From positions 1-5,621 of the forward strand of contig CAVGBM010000064.1 of NCBI GenBank assembly GCA_963627445.1: DNA of 5,621 nt, read 5' to 3'. Shown here piece after piece: positions 5,397 through 5,621 of the stretch. Positions within the stretch are counted from its first letter, which is position 1. Every line of letters begins with the position of its first letter. The translations under genes and the position numbers were made by a program. The notes under the pieces were generated by a model. That model saw only the letters and a program-made list of their open reading frames with translations, did not search any database and was not told the origin of the DNA. The stretch comes from F23-B02 sp963627445 (GTDB lineage Bacteria; Bacillota; Clostridia; Oscillospirales; Oscillospiraceae).

Positions 5397-5425
5397 ATAC
5401 TACAATATTCAAGCCTTAAAGTCAA
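5397..5425 (-). promoter_or_regulatory. Sigma-A-type promoter of the 5S/tRNA unit
   Basis: On the minus strand, TTGACT (5425-5420) and TAGTAT (5402-5397) are separated by exactly 17 bases, a near-ideal vegetative promoter. Six A immediately precede the -35 side stem, a possible UP-like tract. Transcription would begin around 5389-5391, about 12 bases before the 5S end, and could run through tRNA-Asn, the CAU tRNA and tRNA-Trp. A six-pair inverted repeat (5381-5386 with 5393-5398) spans the start region. Confidence 0.75.
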
Positions 5426-5434
5426 GGCTTTTTT
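5411..5434 (+). terminator. Plus-strand terminator-like stem overlapping the 5S promoter
   Basis: AAGCCTT (5411-5417) pairs with AAGGCTT (5424-5430) around AAAGTC and is followed by four more T, giving a plus-strand terminator shape. The -35 hexamer of the minus-strand 5S promoter covers part of its loop and right arm. No plus-strand gene ends here, so it could block antisense transcription coming from the 5S region, or simply be a by-product of the promoter A-tract. Confidence 0.4.
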
Positions 5435-5437
5435 GCC

Positions 5438-5462
5438 GAGGGGAAGAAATTTTCTTCCCCTC
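5438..5462 (-). other. Near-perfect palindrome after tRNA-Lys
   Basis: Twelve bases on each side of position 5450 are exact reverse complements, starting GAGGGGAAGA on either strand, so a stem of about ten pairs with a short loop forms one base after the CCA end of tRNA-Lys. No U-run follows on the minus strand. It may end or process the Glu-Lys tRNA transcript upstream of the 5S promoter. Confidence 0.5.
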
Positions 5463-5463
5463 T

Positions 5464-5539
5464 TGGTACACCATCAGGGACTCGAACCCTGGACACCCTG
5501 ATTAAGAGTCAGGTGCTCTACCAACTGAGCTAAAGGTGC
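5464..5539 (-). tRNA. trnK: tRNA-Lys (anticodon CUU)
   Basis: A 76-base cloverleaf with encoded CCA. The anticodon loop is CTCTTAA (anticodon CTT, reading AAG), the T-arm is CAGGG-TTCGAGT-CCCTG and the discriminator base is A. The acceptor stem GCACCTT against ATGGTGT has a U-U mismatch at 6/67 and a G-U pair at 1/72, weaker than usual for this tRNA. It follows tRNA-Glu by only three bases, so both come from one precursor. Confidence 0.93.
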
Positions 5540-5542
5540 ATA

Positions 5543-5617
5543 TGGTGACCCGTAGGAGAGTCGAACTCCTGATTCAGGCGTGAGAGGCCTACGTCTTAAC
5601 CACTTGACCAACGGGCC
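5543..5617 (-). tRNA. trnE: tRNA-Glu (anticodon CUC)
   Basis: A complete 75-base cloverleaf with encoded CCA. The acceptor GGCCCGT pairs with ACGGGTC (one G-U at 2/71), the anticodon loop is CTCTCAC with anticodon CTC reading GAG, and the T-arm is AGGAG-TTCGACT-CTCCT. It is the first gene of the cluster visible in the window. Its promoter, and any genes before it, lie beyond the right edge. Confidence 0.95.
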
Positions 5618-5621
5618 ATAT

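Overview
The window looks like chromosomal DNA from a low-oxygen Gram-positive bacterium of the Bacillota, most plausibly class Clostridia (an Oscillospiraceae/Ruminococcaceae-like gut anaerobe). This is an inference. It rests on consensus-like Shine-Dalgarno sites (AGGAGG, GGGAGG), a type IV pilus gene set without the Gram-negative pilP/pilQ, Bacillota-style tRNAs with encoded CCA ends, and moderately GC-rich coding. The genus cannot be fixed from the sequence alone.

Positions 84-4839, plus strand, hold a type IV pilus assembly operon. Two tandem class III prepilin genes (84-542 and 700-1188) share an almost identical N-terminal helix. They are followed by a prepilin peptidase/methylase (pilD, 1185-1979), the actin-like cytoplasmic ATPase pilM (2053-3051), and the membrane alignment proteins pilN (3067-3654) and pilO (3656-4210). 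A small membrane-anchored GGDEF diguanylate cyclase (4258-4839) closes the set. PilD would cut and N-methylate both prepilins, and PilM-PilN-PilO would form the inner platform connecting the cytoplasmic motor to the pilus. The GGDEF protein would make cyclic-di-GMP, a known regulator of type IV pili in Clostridia. The motor ATPases (PilB/PilT) and the platform protein PilC are not in the window and probably lie to the left of position 1.

The 157-base gap between the two pilin genes is highly structured. It has two strong hairpins, a possible loop-upstream pseudoknot and a consensus -10 hexamer. The first pilin also uses codons quite differently from the second, as expected for an abundant major pilin followed by a weaker minor pilin.

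Positions 4858-4947 hold two strong terminator hairpins where the pilus operon meets a convergent stable-RNA cluster. Positions 4947-5617, minus strand, carry in transcription order tRNA-Glu(CUC), tRNA-Lys(CUU), 5S rRNA, tRNA-Asn(GUU), a CAU-anticodon tRNA (Ile2 or elongator Met) and tRNA-Trp(CCA). The 5S gene has its own good sigma-A-type promoter, is not adjacent to a 23S gene, and is separated from its neighbours by several hairpins. No CRISPR array, insertion sequence or phage gene was seen.
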